Part shown: positions 42,679 through 50,628 of the stretch, piece after piece
How positions within the stretch are numbered: position 1 is the first letter of the stretch
How the letters are laid out: each line of letters begins with the position of its first letter
Source of the DNA: Roseburia sp.
GTDB lineage: Bacteria; Bacillota; Clostridia; Lachnospirales; Lachnospiraceae
Length of the DNA: 64,000 nucleotides
NCBI GenBank assembly: GCA_003483745.1
Contig: DMYD01000036.1
Coordinates: forward strand, 33,829-97,828
Direction: 5' to 3'
Program-made: the position numbers and the translations under genes
The notes under the pieces: model-generated
Told to the model about the DNA's origin: nothing
What the model saw: the letters and a program-made list of their open reading frames with translations, nothing else
Databases searched by the model: none

Positions 42679-42707
42679 ATTATATCAAAACGCATTCTGT
42701 ATAGCAA
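42679..42707 (-). promoter_or_regulatory. Promoter for the CNNM transporter leader
   Basis: Minus-strand TTGCTA (42702-42707) and TATAAT (42679-42684) with a 17-base spacer. Confidence 0.72.
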
Positions 42708-42758
42708 GGAATTTTTATGCATTTTCCATTTCTGTACTCCCTAAAATACAAATAAAAT

Positions 42759-42787
42759 TTGCTGTTGTCTCCGAATTATGCTATACT
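42759..42787 (+). promoter_or_regulatory. Promoter for the MntR-like gene
   Basis: TTGCTG (42759-42764) and TATACT (42782-42787) with a 17-base spacer. The leader of about 85 bases can form a CCTGA/TCAGG hairpin at about 42830-42856. Confidence 0.62.
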
Positions 42788-42880
42788 GTTATAAATATAT
42801 TTCAGGCGGGGCACATTTTCCCTGATGGGATTTCGTTTCCTGTCAGGTGATCACCATATAGACAGAAAAGAGGTATTTTT

Positions 42881-43240
42881 ATGCAGGTAAACGAATCATC
42901 CGAGAACTATTTAGAGACCATCCTGATACTGAGCAAACGCAATCCGGTTGTACGTTCCGTTGATATCGCAGAAGAACTTGGTTTCAAAAAATCAAGTGTC
43001 AGCGTTGCAATGAAAAACTTACGTGAGAAAAACAATATTACTGTTACCAAAGAGGGATATATTTATCTGACTGATTCCGGCCGCGAGATTGCAGAAATGA
43101 TCTACGAGCGTCACGAACTTTTAACAGACTGGCTGACACGTCTCGGTGTCGACCCGAAAATTGCAGCGGAAGATGCTTGCCGTATGGAACATGTCATCAG
43201 TAAAGAGAGCTTTGACGCGATCAAAAAACATATCAAATAA
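42881..43240 (+). CDS. MntR/DtxR-type metal-dependent transcriptional regulator
   Basis: The 119-residue protein has the DtxR/MntR winged helix (SENYLETILILSKRNPVVRS, DIAEELGFKKSSVSVAMKNL, GYIYLTDSGREIAE) and the start of the dimerisation domain with likely metal ligands in YERHELL and CRMEHVIS. It is about 20 residues shorter than B. subtilis MntR and lacks the SH3-like domain of DtxR. AAGAGGTATTTTT precedes the ATG. Divergent from the CNNM transporter gene; a shared role in divalent metal balance is plausible but not shown. Confidence 0.87.
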   Translation: MQVNESSENYLETILILSKRNPVVRSVDIAEELGFKKSSVSVAMKNLREKNNITVTKEGYIYLTDSGREIAEMIYERHELLTDWLTRLGVDPKIAAEDACRMEHVISKESFDAIKKHIK

Positions 43241-43250
43241 AACAGTACAT

Positions 43251-43305
43251 AAAAATAAGAGGTACTCACCGGAACATATTTCCGGAAGTACCTCTTATTT
43301 TTTAT
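43251..43305. terminator. Bidirectional terminator between the MntR-like gene and leuA
   Basis: AAAATAAGAGGTACT pairs with AGTACCTCTTATTTT over about 15 bp with an inner CCGGAA/TTCCGG extension; A and T tracts on the two sides serve both converging genes. The leuA stop codon lies in its 3' edge. Confidence 0.88.
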
Positions 43306-45302
43306 TTATACTGTCTGCGGAACTGTACCGGTGTCATCTCGTATGCCTTTTTGAACAGGCGGTTAAAATGTTCCACATTCTCATATCCCACACTCGCTGC
43401 GATCGACTCCACCGTCTGATTTGACTCTTTTAACAGTCTTCTCGCTTTCTTCATTCTTGCAGCCTTCACTGCATCCTGAAATGTCATGCCTGATTTTTCC
43501 TTGATATACTTAGAAAGATATGGTTTGGAAAGTCCAAATTTTTCTGCCAGCACATCCATTGTCACATCCGCATAATTATTCTGGATATAATTCATGATCT
43601 CCATAATGCGCTCATCTCTGCCCTCGACGATATTCTCGCTTTTCGCCATCTTATTTGCGGCAGAAACCAGTGCAGCGATGGAACTTTTAATAATATCCTC
43701 ATCTACGCCAACACCCCAGAAATGTTTGCCCTGACAGATAATCTCCACATAAGCTGCTGCTTTTGATGAAGATCCTTCCGAGATGGCATGTTCCTGATAA
43801 GTTGCCAACTCATAACTGATGCCAAAATACATCTTGATCGCGTTGCTGACTGCGTCGAGGCGTCCGTTTCCGTTTGTCTCGATCACTCTGCGCTCGCCGT
43901 TCTGCTCAATCGTTACACTTGCAGCAATACCATCTTTCTGCTCGAAACGACACTCCGGCACATCAAATACATCCTTGATATTGACATAATTCTCGGTAAA
44001 TACCTGATAGATCATATCCGGTGTCAGTTCTTCGTGTCTGTGATCCGATACACCCTTGATCAAATAGCCGACTTCCTCTTTCATCTTATCCGGCAGAGAC
44101 ATACCAAAGTTCTGTTTTAATACGAAAGCAACTCCACCCTTACCAGACTGGCTGTTGATTCGAATGACATCAGATTCGTACTCTCTTCCGACATCCTTCG
44201 GATCAATTGGAAGATACGGAACATCCCAGCGCTCGCCGCTCTTTCCTGCTTCTCTCCATGCCATACCTTTTGAGATTGCATCCTGATGAGAACCGGAAAA
44301 TGCAGTAAACACAAGATCTCCGGCATACGGGGTGCGCTCGTAAACTCTCATTCTGGTAAAGCGCTCATATTTCTCACGGATTGCTGCGATGTTTGAAAAA
44401 TCAAGTTTGGGATCTACGCCGTGGCATACCATATTCATTGCAAGTGTCACGATATCCACGTTTCCGGTACGCTCTCCGTTTCCAAACAGAGTACCTTCCA
44501 CACGATCAGCTCCTGCTAACACACCAAACTCAGCATCACTGATACCACAGCCTCTGTCATTATGCGGATGTACGCTTAAGATCACGTTGTCCCTGTATTT
44601 TAAATGTTTGTGAATGTACTCGATCTGACATGCAAATACATGCGGCATTGCGATCTGAACTGTTGTCGGTATATTGATGATCGCTTTGTGCTCTGCATCC
44701 GGTTTCCACACGTCTAACACTGCGTTGCAGACTTCCACTGCATAGTCGACCTCTGTTCCAGGGAAGCTCTCCGGGCTGTACTCAAATGTAAAGTTACCGT
44801 CTGTCTGCGCTGCAAGGTCTCTTAACAGGATTGCTCCATCAACTGCCAATTTCTTTACTTCTTCCTTGCTCTTTTTAAACACCTGCTCTCTCTGTGCAAC
44901 AGAAGTGGAATTATAAAGATGGATCACTGCATGCGGTGCACCTTTGACTGCTTCAAATGTTTTTTTGATGATATGTTCACGCGCCTGTGTTAAAACCTGT
45001 ACGGTAACATCTTCCGGGATCATGTTACGCTCGATCAACGCACGCATAAAATTATACTCTGTCTCTGAAGCTGCCGGGAAACCAACCTCGATTTCCTTAA
45101 ATCCGATATCCACAAGCATCTGGAAAAACTCGATCTTCTCCTCTAAGCTCATCGGCTCGATCAGTGCCTGATTACCGTCACGCAGATCCACACTGCACCA
45201 GATCGGCGGCTTTTCGATTGCATCCTTTTTCACCCAGTCATATGTAACTTCCGGTGGCATAAAATAAGATTTTCCATATTTTTCTGCAACATTAAAATTC
45301 AT
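43302..45302 (-). CDS. leuA: 2-isopropylmalate synthase fused to a C-terminal AraC-type DNA-binding domain
   Basis: The 666-residue protein has the HMGL-like catalytic barrel (WCSVDLRDGNQALIEPM, EVGFPAASETEYNFMR, LSVHPHNDRGCGISDAE, GTLFGNGERTGNVD) and the LeuA regulatory dimer domain (about 430-555), as in the type-II leuA of actinobacteria. The last roughly 100 residues are a complete AraC/XylS helix-turn-helix pair (MDVLAEKFGLSKPYLSKYIK, MTFQDAVKAARMKKARRLL, SIAASVGYENVEHFNRLFKK). The first step of leucine synthesis is thus joined to a DNA-binding module. The ATG at 45302 has AAGGAGAATGAAT ahead. A T-box leader precedes it. Confidence 0.93.
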   Translation of the reverse strand: MNFNVAEKYGKSYFMPPEVTYDWVKKDAIEKPPIWCSVDLRDGNQALIEPMSLEEKIEFFQMLVDIGFKEIEVGFPAASETEYNFMRALIERNMIPEDVTVQVLTQAREHIIKKTFEAVKGAPHAVIHLYNSTSVAQREQVFKKSKEEVKKLAVDGAILLRDLAAQTDGNFTFEYSPESFPGTEVDYAVEVCNAVLDVWKPDAEHKAIINIPTTVQIAMPHVFACQIEYIHKHLKYRDNVILSVHPHNDRGCGISDAEFGVLAGADRVEGTLFGNGERTGNVDIVTLAMNMVCHGVDPKLDFSNIAAIREKYERFTRMRVYERTPYAGDLVFTAFSGSHQDAISKGMAWREAGKSGERWDVPYLPIDPKDVGREYESDVIRINSQSGKGGVAFVLKQNFGMSLPDKMKEEVGYLIKGVSDHRHEELTPDMIYQVFTENYVNIKDVFDVPECRFEQKDGIAASVTIEQNGERRVIETNGNGRLDAVSNAIKMYFGISYELATYQEHAISEGSSSKAAAYVEIICQGKHFWGVGVDEDIIKSSIAALVSAANKMAKSENIVEGRDERIMEIMNYIQNNYADVTMDVLAEKFGLSKPYLSKYIKEKSGMTFQDAVKAARMKKARRLLKESNQTVESIAASVGYENVEHFNRLFKKAYEMTPVQFRRQYK

Positions 45303-45418
45303 ATTCATTCTCCTTATCCTGTTTTAACAATGATTCTATTTTCTGTGTGTCACTTTCTGTTTTCTGTCCGGAGAGCTTTTTGTGTAAGAAAAAATGTCAT
45401 AATAATTTCTCATGATAC

Positions 45419-45735
45419 AAAAAATCTCTGTATGCAAAACCTGTGTGGTTTCGTCATACAGAGACGCAAAATTTTCTTCACGCGGTACCACTCTGTTTCA
45501 TGTATGACCTGTATCGTCATGCATGCACTCATCCGGCACTATCATGCCTTTTCCCTCTTACGGCGGGCGATCCGTCCAAGCCTACCCAACATCTTCTGCC
45601 TGTCTTTAAAGCATCCGATCCCTTCAGCCGGCAGCTCCAAGGCGAGTTCACAACTTCACTCTGACTGCCTCGCACCTTCCGGCAGTTCTCTGCTTTCCAT
45701 TCCGCTGTTACTATTCCTTTTCATTGCATTTCATT
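45419..45735 (-). ncRNA. T-box riboswitch, probably Leu-specific
   Basis: The minus strand has the T-box core CAGAGTGGTACCGCG at 45481-45495, an AGTA motif near the 5' end of stem I, and a GAACTCGCC segment in stem I whose CTC is a Leu specifier candidate. The terminator CTCTGTATG/CATACAGAG with six T residues follows at 45419-45473. It is the expected switch for leuA: uncharged tRNA-Leu would favour antitermination. The specifier assignment rests on pattern only. Confidence 0.92.
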
Positions 45736-45746
45736 TTCTGTTCTAC

Positions 45747-45776
45747 ATAATATCATACCTTTTTCGAGTTTCGCAA
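45747..45776 (-). promoter_or_regulatory. Promoter for the leuA T-box leader
   Basis: Minus-strand TTGCGA (45771-45776) and TATTAT (45747-45752) with an 18-base spacer. Confidence 0.55.
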
Positions 45777-45821
45777 GGTGTGATTTTATCAATTTTATTG
45801 ATTTATTTTAATCTTCTATGT

Positions 45822-46367
45822 TTAAAGCTGAAAATCTTCATAATCTTCCGGTGTAAAACGATGATAGATCAGATGGCATCCCTCATCCGTGATGCAGTAA
45901 CGGTAATCATCCGGCACCCCATCCTCAAAATAAACCAGGTAATCAAATTCCCCGTGTGTCGTCTGTTCTACATGTACATGATCTGAATATCTGTGAAACT
46001 GCTGCAAAAGTTCGTCTATCGTACAGCCATGTTTTCCGATTGTTTCTATAAAACCTGCAATGAACTCACTTCCGTTCGTGTGCTCATGCACATAATCGAC
46101 ACCGTCTGGTGGAATTGCAATGCAGAAACGTTCACCTTTATTGGAGATTTCCACTCCACCGAGTGTCTGCACCGTCTCCTTTGAAAATTCCACAAGCAGT
46201 TCTGACATCTCCTTTTCGTTTGCATTAGTATGGAAGAAACGGTTCAGCGAGGTAAGCGGATAATATAACCGGATCAATTCACTCCGGTAACCCAGTTTTA
46301 TCTGTTCTTCCTGTATGACCTCGATGATATTCTTTTCAAGTCTCGTAAAATCCACTGCATTTCCCAT
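45822..46367 (-). CDS. DUF3877-like conserved hypothetical protein
   Basis: The 181-residue protein resembles the uncharacterised DUF3877 family of Clostridia (recalled from family pattern, not searched). It has an N-terminal helical part (DFTRLEKNIIEVIQEEQIKL, GYRSELIRLYYPLTSLNRF) and a C-terminal strand-rich part (FDYLVYFEDGVPDDYRYCIT, YHRFTPEDYEDFQL). No membrane segment, signal or catalytic motif is seen. It sits alone between the T-box promoter and the iscR-like gene, on the same strand as both. Confidence 0.75.
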   Translation of the reverse strand: MGNAVDFTRLEKNIIEVIQEEQIKLGYRSELIRLYYPLTSLNRFFHTNANEKEMSELLVEFSKETVQTLGGVEISNKGERFCIAIPPDGVDYVHEHTNGSEFIAGFIETIGKHGCTIDELLQQFHRYSDHVHVEQTTHGEFDYLVYFEDGVPDDYRYCITDEGCHLIYHRFTPEDYEDFQL

Positions 46368-46484
46368 TTCTTTCTTCCTTATTATCTGACTGTCATTGTG
46401 CCGGATCGATGAATTGTGGCTTATTATTTTACTTTCATTATGTCAGATCAATCCATGCCCACGGTGCTTATTTTCTCATAAAAT

Positions 46485-46916
46485 TTAGATTACATATTCG
46501 CCGGCACGCTGTCTCTCGTAATCTACTAAATCTGCGAGTGTGATACTGTCCACAACCTGATTGATCGCCTCGTTCATTTTTTTCCATACCAGAACGGTTG
46601 CACAGTCATTCATCTTATCACAGGTGTCTTCATCCTCAACGCATGCCACCGGTGCAAGACTTCCTTCTGTCAGGCGTAAGATCATTCCCACTGTATATTC
46701 TTCCGGTCTTTTCGTCAGGATGTAGCCTCCCTGCGCACCACGAATACTCTTTACATATTTTGCCTTATTTAAAACGGAAATAATCTGCTCTAAATATTTA
46801 TCTGAAATTTCCTGGCGTCTCGCGATATCTTTTAAACTGATCGGCTCCCCTGTATTGTTCAATGCAAGATCAAGCATCAGGCGTAACGCATATCTTCCTT
46901 TTGTTGATATTCTCAT
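46485..46916 (-). CDS. iscR: Rrf2-family regulator, IscR-like with three cluster cysteines
   Basis: The 143-residue protein has the Rrf2 opening MRISTKGRYALRLMLDLA, the winged helix (ISLKDIARRQEISDKYLEQI, IRGAQGGYILTK) and Cys residues 92, 99 and 105, close to the 92/98/104 triad that binds [2Fe-2S] in E. coli IscR. It could instead be CymR-like, but CymR lacks this triad. Its promoter has the same ATTCCTA-N9-TA(G/T)GAAT dyad as the iscS promoter at 39870-39894, so it probably controls itself and the isc-metY-cysK genes. Confidence 0.87.
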   Translation of the reverse strand: MRISTKGRYALRLMLDLALNNTGEPISLKDIARRQEISDKYLEQIISVLNKAKYVKSIRGAQGGYILTKRPEEYTVGMILRLTEGSLAPVACVEDEDTCDKMNDCATVLVWKKMNEAINQVVDSITLADLVDYERQRAGEYVI

Positions 46917-47014
46917 ATTTTCCTCATTTCTGCGCTGTTTTTCATATTTTAGGCTTGCGGATGCAGCGCAGCCGCAAACTTATGAATAAATGATTCTTTT
47001 ATCATCGTATTAGA

Positions 47015-47051
47015 AGTATATCCGACTATTCATACCATGTCAATAGGAATT
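47015..47051 (-). promoter_or_regulatory. iscR-like promoter and autoregulatory operator
   Basis: Minus-strand TTGACA (47038-47043) and TATACT (47015-47020) with a 17-base spacer. The dyad ATTCCTA-N9-TATGAAT (47028-47051) covers the -35 box, matching the isc operator in half-sites and spacing. Confidence 0.75.
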
Positions 47052-47061
47052 AAAGTATTCG

Positions 47062-47382
47062 TTAAAATATCTCTTTGCGCCACTGATATTTTGAGAGATC
47101 AACACATCCGTCTTTTACCTCTATGCCATCCGCTTCCAAAAGTCCGATCTGCCTGTTTTCGCCACCAAATGCAAAGGCCTCCGAAACTCTCCCCTCACGG
47201 TTTACTACCCGGTAACACGGGATTCCCTCCGGATCCGGATTTACATGCAGCGCATAGCCGACCACCCTGGCCCACCTTTTGTTGCCCGCAAGCGCTGCCA
47301 CCTGTCCATAGGTTGCAACCGTACCGCGTGGAATCTGTTTTACAATGTCATATATTTTTTCGTAGGAATTTTTCTGTTCCAT
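47062..47382 (-). CDS. MGMT-family (alkyltransferase-like) DNA-binding protein
   Basis: The 106-residue protein corresponds to the C-terminal DNA-binding domain of O6-alkylguanine-DNA alkyltransferase: IPRGTVATYGQVAALAG, WARVVGYALHVNP, then GIPCYRVVNREGRVS. The active-site block reads PCYRV rather than PCHRV: the Cys is kept, the His that activates it is Tyr. It may be an alkyltransferase-like damage binder or a weak enzyme. It is a single gene and is followed by intergenic repeats on its upstream side. Confidence 0.84.
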   Translation of the reverse strand: MEQKNSYEKIYDIVKQIPRGTVATYGQVAALAGNKRWARVVGYALHVNPDPEGIPCYRVVNREGRVSEAFAFGGENRQIGLLEADGIEVKDGCVDLSKYQWRKEIF

Positions 47383-47407
47383 GCTGCTCCTTAAGTATAG
47401 ACTATGA

Positions 47408-47512
47408 TTCGCTCAGCAGTCTTATTATATCATGAAGCCCGGCTTCATGATCGTGATCTACACTCGCTCTGCTCGGCAGTCTTATTATATCATGAAGCAC
47501 GGTTTCATGATC
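47408..47512. repeat. Two tandem copies of an intergenic palindromic repeat
   Basis: Copies at 47408-47452 and 47468-47512 share GCTC(A/G)GCAGTCTTATTATATC followed by ATGAAGC and a mirror-image GCTTCAT, giving a strong hairpin (ATCATGAAGC/GCTTCATGAT). A third partial copy lies at 50492-50515. The rest of 47383-47693 holds only an A/T-rich stretch and the SulP promoter. Confidence 0.82.
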
Positions 47513-47595
47513 CAATTCGCCGTTCGTCAATCATGCAAGCATGTTGACTCACTTACGCTCATTATACCATGAATTACTTTTTTGTGCTATTAACC

Positions 47596-47624
47596 TTGCA
47601 ATCACGTTAAGAACATGCTAAAAT
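47596..47624 (+). promoter_or_regulatory. Promoter for the SulP transporter
   Basis: TTGCAA (47596-47601) and TAAAAT (47619-47624) with a 17-base spacer, about 70 bases before the start codon. Confidence 0.6.
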
Positions 47625-47693
47625 TTTAATTTGTGTTTTTATAAATTTTTAATACTTTTTATACTTAGGAAAGAATTGGAGTACAAAAGACCT

Positions 47694-49364
47694 ATGAACG
47701 AACTAAGACCAAAACTATTTGACGTAATGAAGGGCTACACAAAAGAGCAGCTCATCAAAGATATCCTTTCCGGTATCATTGTGGCGATCATTGCTCTTCC
47801 ACTTTCTATCGCACTTGCGATCGCTTCCGGTGTCGGTCCGGTACAGGGACTCTACACTGCGATCGTTGCCGGATTTTTTATTTCCTTTTTCGGAGGAAGC
47901 CGTGTACAAATTGGCGGACCAACTGCCGCATTTGTTGTTATCATCTATGGCATCGTGACCACTTACGGTACAGACGGACTGATTGTCGCAACAATCATGG
48001 CAGGTATCATTTTATGTATTATGGGCCTCTGCCATTTTGGTTCCCTGATTAAATATATTCCTTATACGATCACGACAGGTTTTACCTGTGGTATCGCAGT
48101 CACCCTGTTTGTCGGACAGATCAAAGATTTTCTTGGACTTGATATGGGTGCTGTTCCTTCTGAATTTATTGAAAAACTTGGCGCCTATGCTGCAAATATC
48201 ACAACCACCAATCCGGTTACCGTCGCAATCGGTGCCGTTGCACTTGTGATTTTAATTCTGTGGCCGAAAGTAACTGACAAACTGCCGGGATCCCTGATCG
48301 CAATTATCGTGACAACTGCCATCGTTTATTTTGCTAAACTGCCGGTCAACACGATCGGAAGTGTTTACGGAGAACTTTCCTCCGAATTTCCGTCTTTCCA
48401 CATGCCGGCATTCAGCTATAAACTGGTACAGGAACTGATCTCCCCGGCATTTACGATCGCGATTTTAGCCGGTATTGAATCCCTGCTTTCCGCAGTCGTA
48501 TCTGATGGTATGATCGGTGACACCCACAAGTCAAATGCTGAACTGATCGGTCAGGGACTTGGAAATATTTTTTCCGGCCTGTTTGGCGGAATCCCTGCTA
48601 CCGGAGCGATTGCCCGTACTGCTGCAAACGTAAGAAACGGCGGACGTACCCCGATCGCAGGTATCACACACTGTATCACTTTAAGCATTATTTTAGTTGT
48701 TTTAATGCCGCTTGCTTCCCTAATTCCTATGACAACATTAGCCGCAGTGCTTTTAGTCGTTGCATGGAACATGGCAGACTGGACTTCCTTTTTCCATCTG
48801 TGCAAAACTGCTCCAAAGAGTGATGTGATCGTACTTGTTGCAACATTTTTCCTGACTGTATTTTTTGACCTTGTCGTTGCCATCGAAGTCGGTGTCGTAC
48901 TTGCCGCACTTTTATTTATGAAACGTATGGCAGAAACTGCCGACGTCACTGCCTGGAAATATGCAGATGAGCCGGATGTCACCCCTGGCGAAGCTGAAAA
49001 AATGCGTGATATTCCACACTCGATCCGTGTATTTGAGATCAGTGGACCGCTGTTTTTCGCCGCTGCTGACGAAATTCTTGCAATTACCAGTGACAAGTCA
49101 ACCAAAGTCATCGTTATCCGTATGCGAAGTGTTCCAGCAATTGATGCGAGTGCAATGCGTTCCTTGCGTGACCTTGCTGCCCGTGCGAAGAAAAAACATA
49201 TCACTTTGATCTTCTCACATGTCAACGAACAGCCGATGTCCGTTATGAAAAAAGATCACTTTATCGAGCTGATCGGGGAAGAACATTTCCTTCCGAATAT
49301 TGTGGAAGCTCTCGATTATGCGGAAAATATGGTCGCAGATTCCAGTCATAAGGCTGCGAAATAA
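47694..49364 (+). CDS. SulP family inorganic anion transporter with STAS domain
   Basis: The 556-residue protein has the SulP membrane domain (IVAIIALPLSIALAIASGVG at the start of the core; GGSRVQIGGPTAAFVVIIYG signature) with about 12 helices to residue 420. A cytoplasmic STAS domain follows (IRVFEISGPLFFAAADEIL, VIRMRSVPAIDASAMRSL). Members move sulfate, bicarbonate or dicarboxylates; the anion is not known here. The ATG at 47694 has only a distant GGAG; a TTG at 47676 with AGGAAAG ahead of it is an alternative. It is a single-gene unit. Confidence 0.9.
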   Translation: MNELRPKLFDVMKGYTKEQLIKDILSGIIVAIIALPLSIALAIASGVGPVQGLYTAIVAGFFISFFGGSRVQIGGPTAAFVVIIYGIVTTYGTDGLIVATIMAGIILCIMGLCHFGSLIKYIPYTITTGFTCGIAVTLFVGQIKDFLGLDMGAVPSEFIEKLGAYAANITTTNPVTVAIGAVALVILILWPKVTDKLPGSLIAIIVTTAIVYFAKLPVNTIGSVYGELSSEFPSFHMPAFSYKLVQELISPAFTIAILAGIESLLSAVVSDGMIGDTHKSNAELIGQGLGNIFSGLFGGIPATGAIARTAANVRNGGRTPIAGITHCITLSIILVVLMPLASLIPMTTLAAVLLVVAWNMADWTSFFHLCKTAPKSDVIVLVATFFLTVFFDLVVAIEVGVVLAALLFMKRMAETADVTAWKYADEPDVTPGEAEKMRDIPHSIRVFEISGPLFFAAADEILAITSDKSTKVIVIRMRSVPAIDASAMRSLRDLAARAKKKHITLIFSHVNEQPMSVMKKDHFIELIGEEHFLPNIVEALDYAENMVADSSHKAAK

Positions 49365-49421
49365 CAGAATTTATTTATTCTTATGATGAAATATCGGATT
49401 AGGATGGCTGCACACTTCCTT

Positions 49422-49838
49422 TTACTGTGTCAGCCATTCTATCTCCGCGTCCTCTGTCGATGTTTCCATCTCTGCCTGACCTTCCCCTTCTTTTAAAACG
49501 ATGCAGTTGTGATTGTCATCCACCTGAACCTGATAAAAATATTTCAAATCGTCGCTGACACCATTACTGTACTGATATTCCACAAAATACTGCGCTTGTG
49601 CCGGTGTTTCGGCAGGTTCGAAACCAAACGACGTCTCTTTGATCTCACAATCCGAATCATATTGATCTAAATACTCCTGAAAAATTGGATCTGTGTATCC
49701 TCTTGCAATCTCACTTCGATCATACAGCTCCTGCATCACGGCATCTTCCTCTATACCGGCGGATCCGCTATTTGCTCCACATCCTGCCAAAAACATTCCC
49801 ATGATAAGCAGCAAACCTGTTATTTTACTCCTGCGCAT
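49422..49838 (-). CDS. Small lipoprotein, unknown function
   Basis: The 138-residue protein has a lipoprotein signal (MRRSKITGLLLIMGMFLAGC, with the lipobox Cys at residue 20). The mature part is acidic with no recognised domain (YDRSEIARGYTDPIFQEYL, EIKETSFGFEPAETPAQ, YFVEYQYSNGVSDDLKYFY). GGGGAGG precedes the ATG. Its start overlaps the GerMN lipoprotein stop by 14 bp, so the two are co-expressed. Its end forms an inverted repeat (ATGGCTGCACAC/GTGTCAGCCAT) without a T tract. Confidence 0.75.
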   Translation of the reverse strand: MRRSKITGLLLIMGMFLAGCGANSGSAGIEEDAVMQELYDRSEIARGYTDPIFQEYLDQYDSDCEIKETSFGFEPAETPAQAQYFVEYQYSNGVSDDLKYFYQVQVDDNHNCIVLKEGEGQAEMETSTEDAEIEWLTQ

Positions 49839-50307
49839 CGTATGTATACCTCCCCTGCAGAGTCTCATACTCTGCATGCCCGGTGCTCCAGGTTCCTCCC
49901 TCCACCAGAAGAGACACTGCCTTGGCATCATAGGCGTCCAGATAAGTATTGACTACGCTTCCAACTGTCGCGTACTCTCCTGCCGTTCCCATCTGATTTA
50001 CATATTCCTCAAATGTTTTCGACAGATCAAGCGTTATGGTATCCTCTTCCTGTTTAAAATCAAGCACTTTCACATCCGACGGAACCACACCGGCATCGAT
50101 CAGCGCAGCCATAATATTTTCAGGCGTAAGCGCATCGAGCGATACCGTTTCTGTGTCAAAACCATCTGCATTTTCATTGCTTTTATATATGGTAATATTA
50201 TTGTCTTCTTTATCAGCATTTTCCCGCCTGCCACAGCCTGATGCTGTCATAAGAACTATCGCTGCTAAAATCAATGCCATTTTCCGTGTTACACTTGTTC
50301 GTTTCAT
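49825..50307 (-). CDS. GerMN-domain lipoprotein
   Basis: The 160-residue protein has a lipoprotein signal (MKRTSVTRKMALILAAIVLM to ASGC) and a C-terminal GerMN domain (NITIYKSNENADGFDTETV, ENIMAALIDAGVVPSDVKVL, TITLDLSKTFEEYVNQMG, VVNTYLDAYDAKAVSLLVEG). GerMN is found in the spore germination/sporulation protein GerM and other lipoproteins. AGAGGAGGCAAAAT precedes the ATG at 50307; the frame also opens at 50343. It is the first of a two-lipoprotein unit. Confidence 0.85.
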   Translation of the reverse strand: MKRTSVTRKMALILAAIVLMTASGCGRRENADKEDNNITIYKSNENADGFDTETVSLDALTPENIMAALIDAGVVPSDVKVLDFKQEEDTITLDLSKTFEEYVNQMGTAGEYATVGSVVNTYLDAYDAKAVSLLVEGGTWSTGHAEYETLQGRYTYDAQE

Positions 50308-50628
50308 ATTTTGCCTCCTCTTTTCCATCATTTTTCCTTTCAATCACGATTCATTTTTACCTTTTGGGTATATATGAAAATTTTGCTCGGAAAATACCCA
50401 TAATTTTCCCTTAAATCCGCGTTTTTTGAGGATTTTTTTGTGATAATGGACATACACAGATAGTTTTTCATGCTATATGCCTTATACTCGCTTCGCTCGG
50501 CAGTCTTATTATATCTTATCTCATTTTGTTTTTGTTAAACCTTCGTCTAAATTAAGAAAATCTTCCATATTTCCAACCATAAAATACACGTTCTGCGAAC
50601 ACTCTATGATTAAGTGAAACAGCAGTCT
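50308..50628. other. Intergenic stretch with a partial repeat copy
   Basis: This 321-bp gap holds A/T-rich promoter-like DNA, a GGGTAT/ATACCC dyad at about 50366-50400, and at 50492-50515 the partial third copy of the intergenic repeat (TTCGCTCGGCAGTCTTATTA) seen at 47408-47512. I saw no gene or RNA. Confidence 0.7.

Noticed and set aside
42540..42700. yybP-ykoY (Mn2+) or M-box (Mg2+) riboswitch before the CNNM gene
   Set aside because: The conserved core segments of these RNAs were not found; the leader is explained by a mini-gene and a terminator.
47408..47512. CRISPR repeat-spacer unit
   Set aside because: Only two copies with a 15-bp gap, and each is itself palindromic; a third partial copy lies 3 kb away without neighbours.
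48551..49225. 224-codon open frame opposite the SulP gene
   Set aside because: It mirrors the coding frame of a clear SulP protein, has low-complexity Ser/Thr/Arg composition and no ribosome site.
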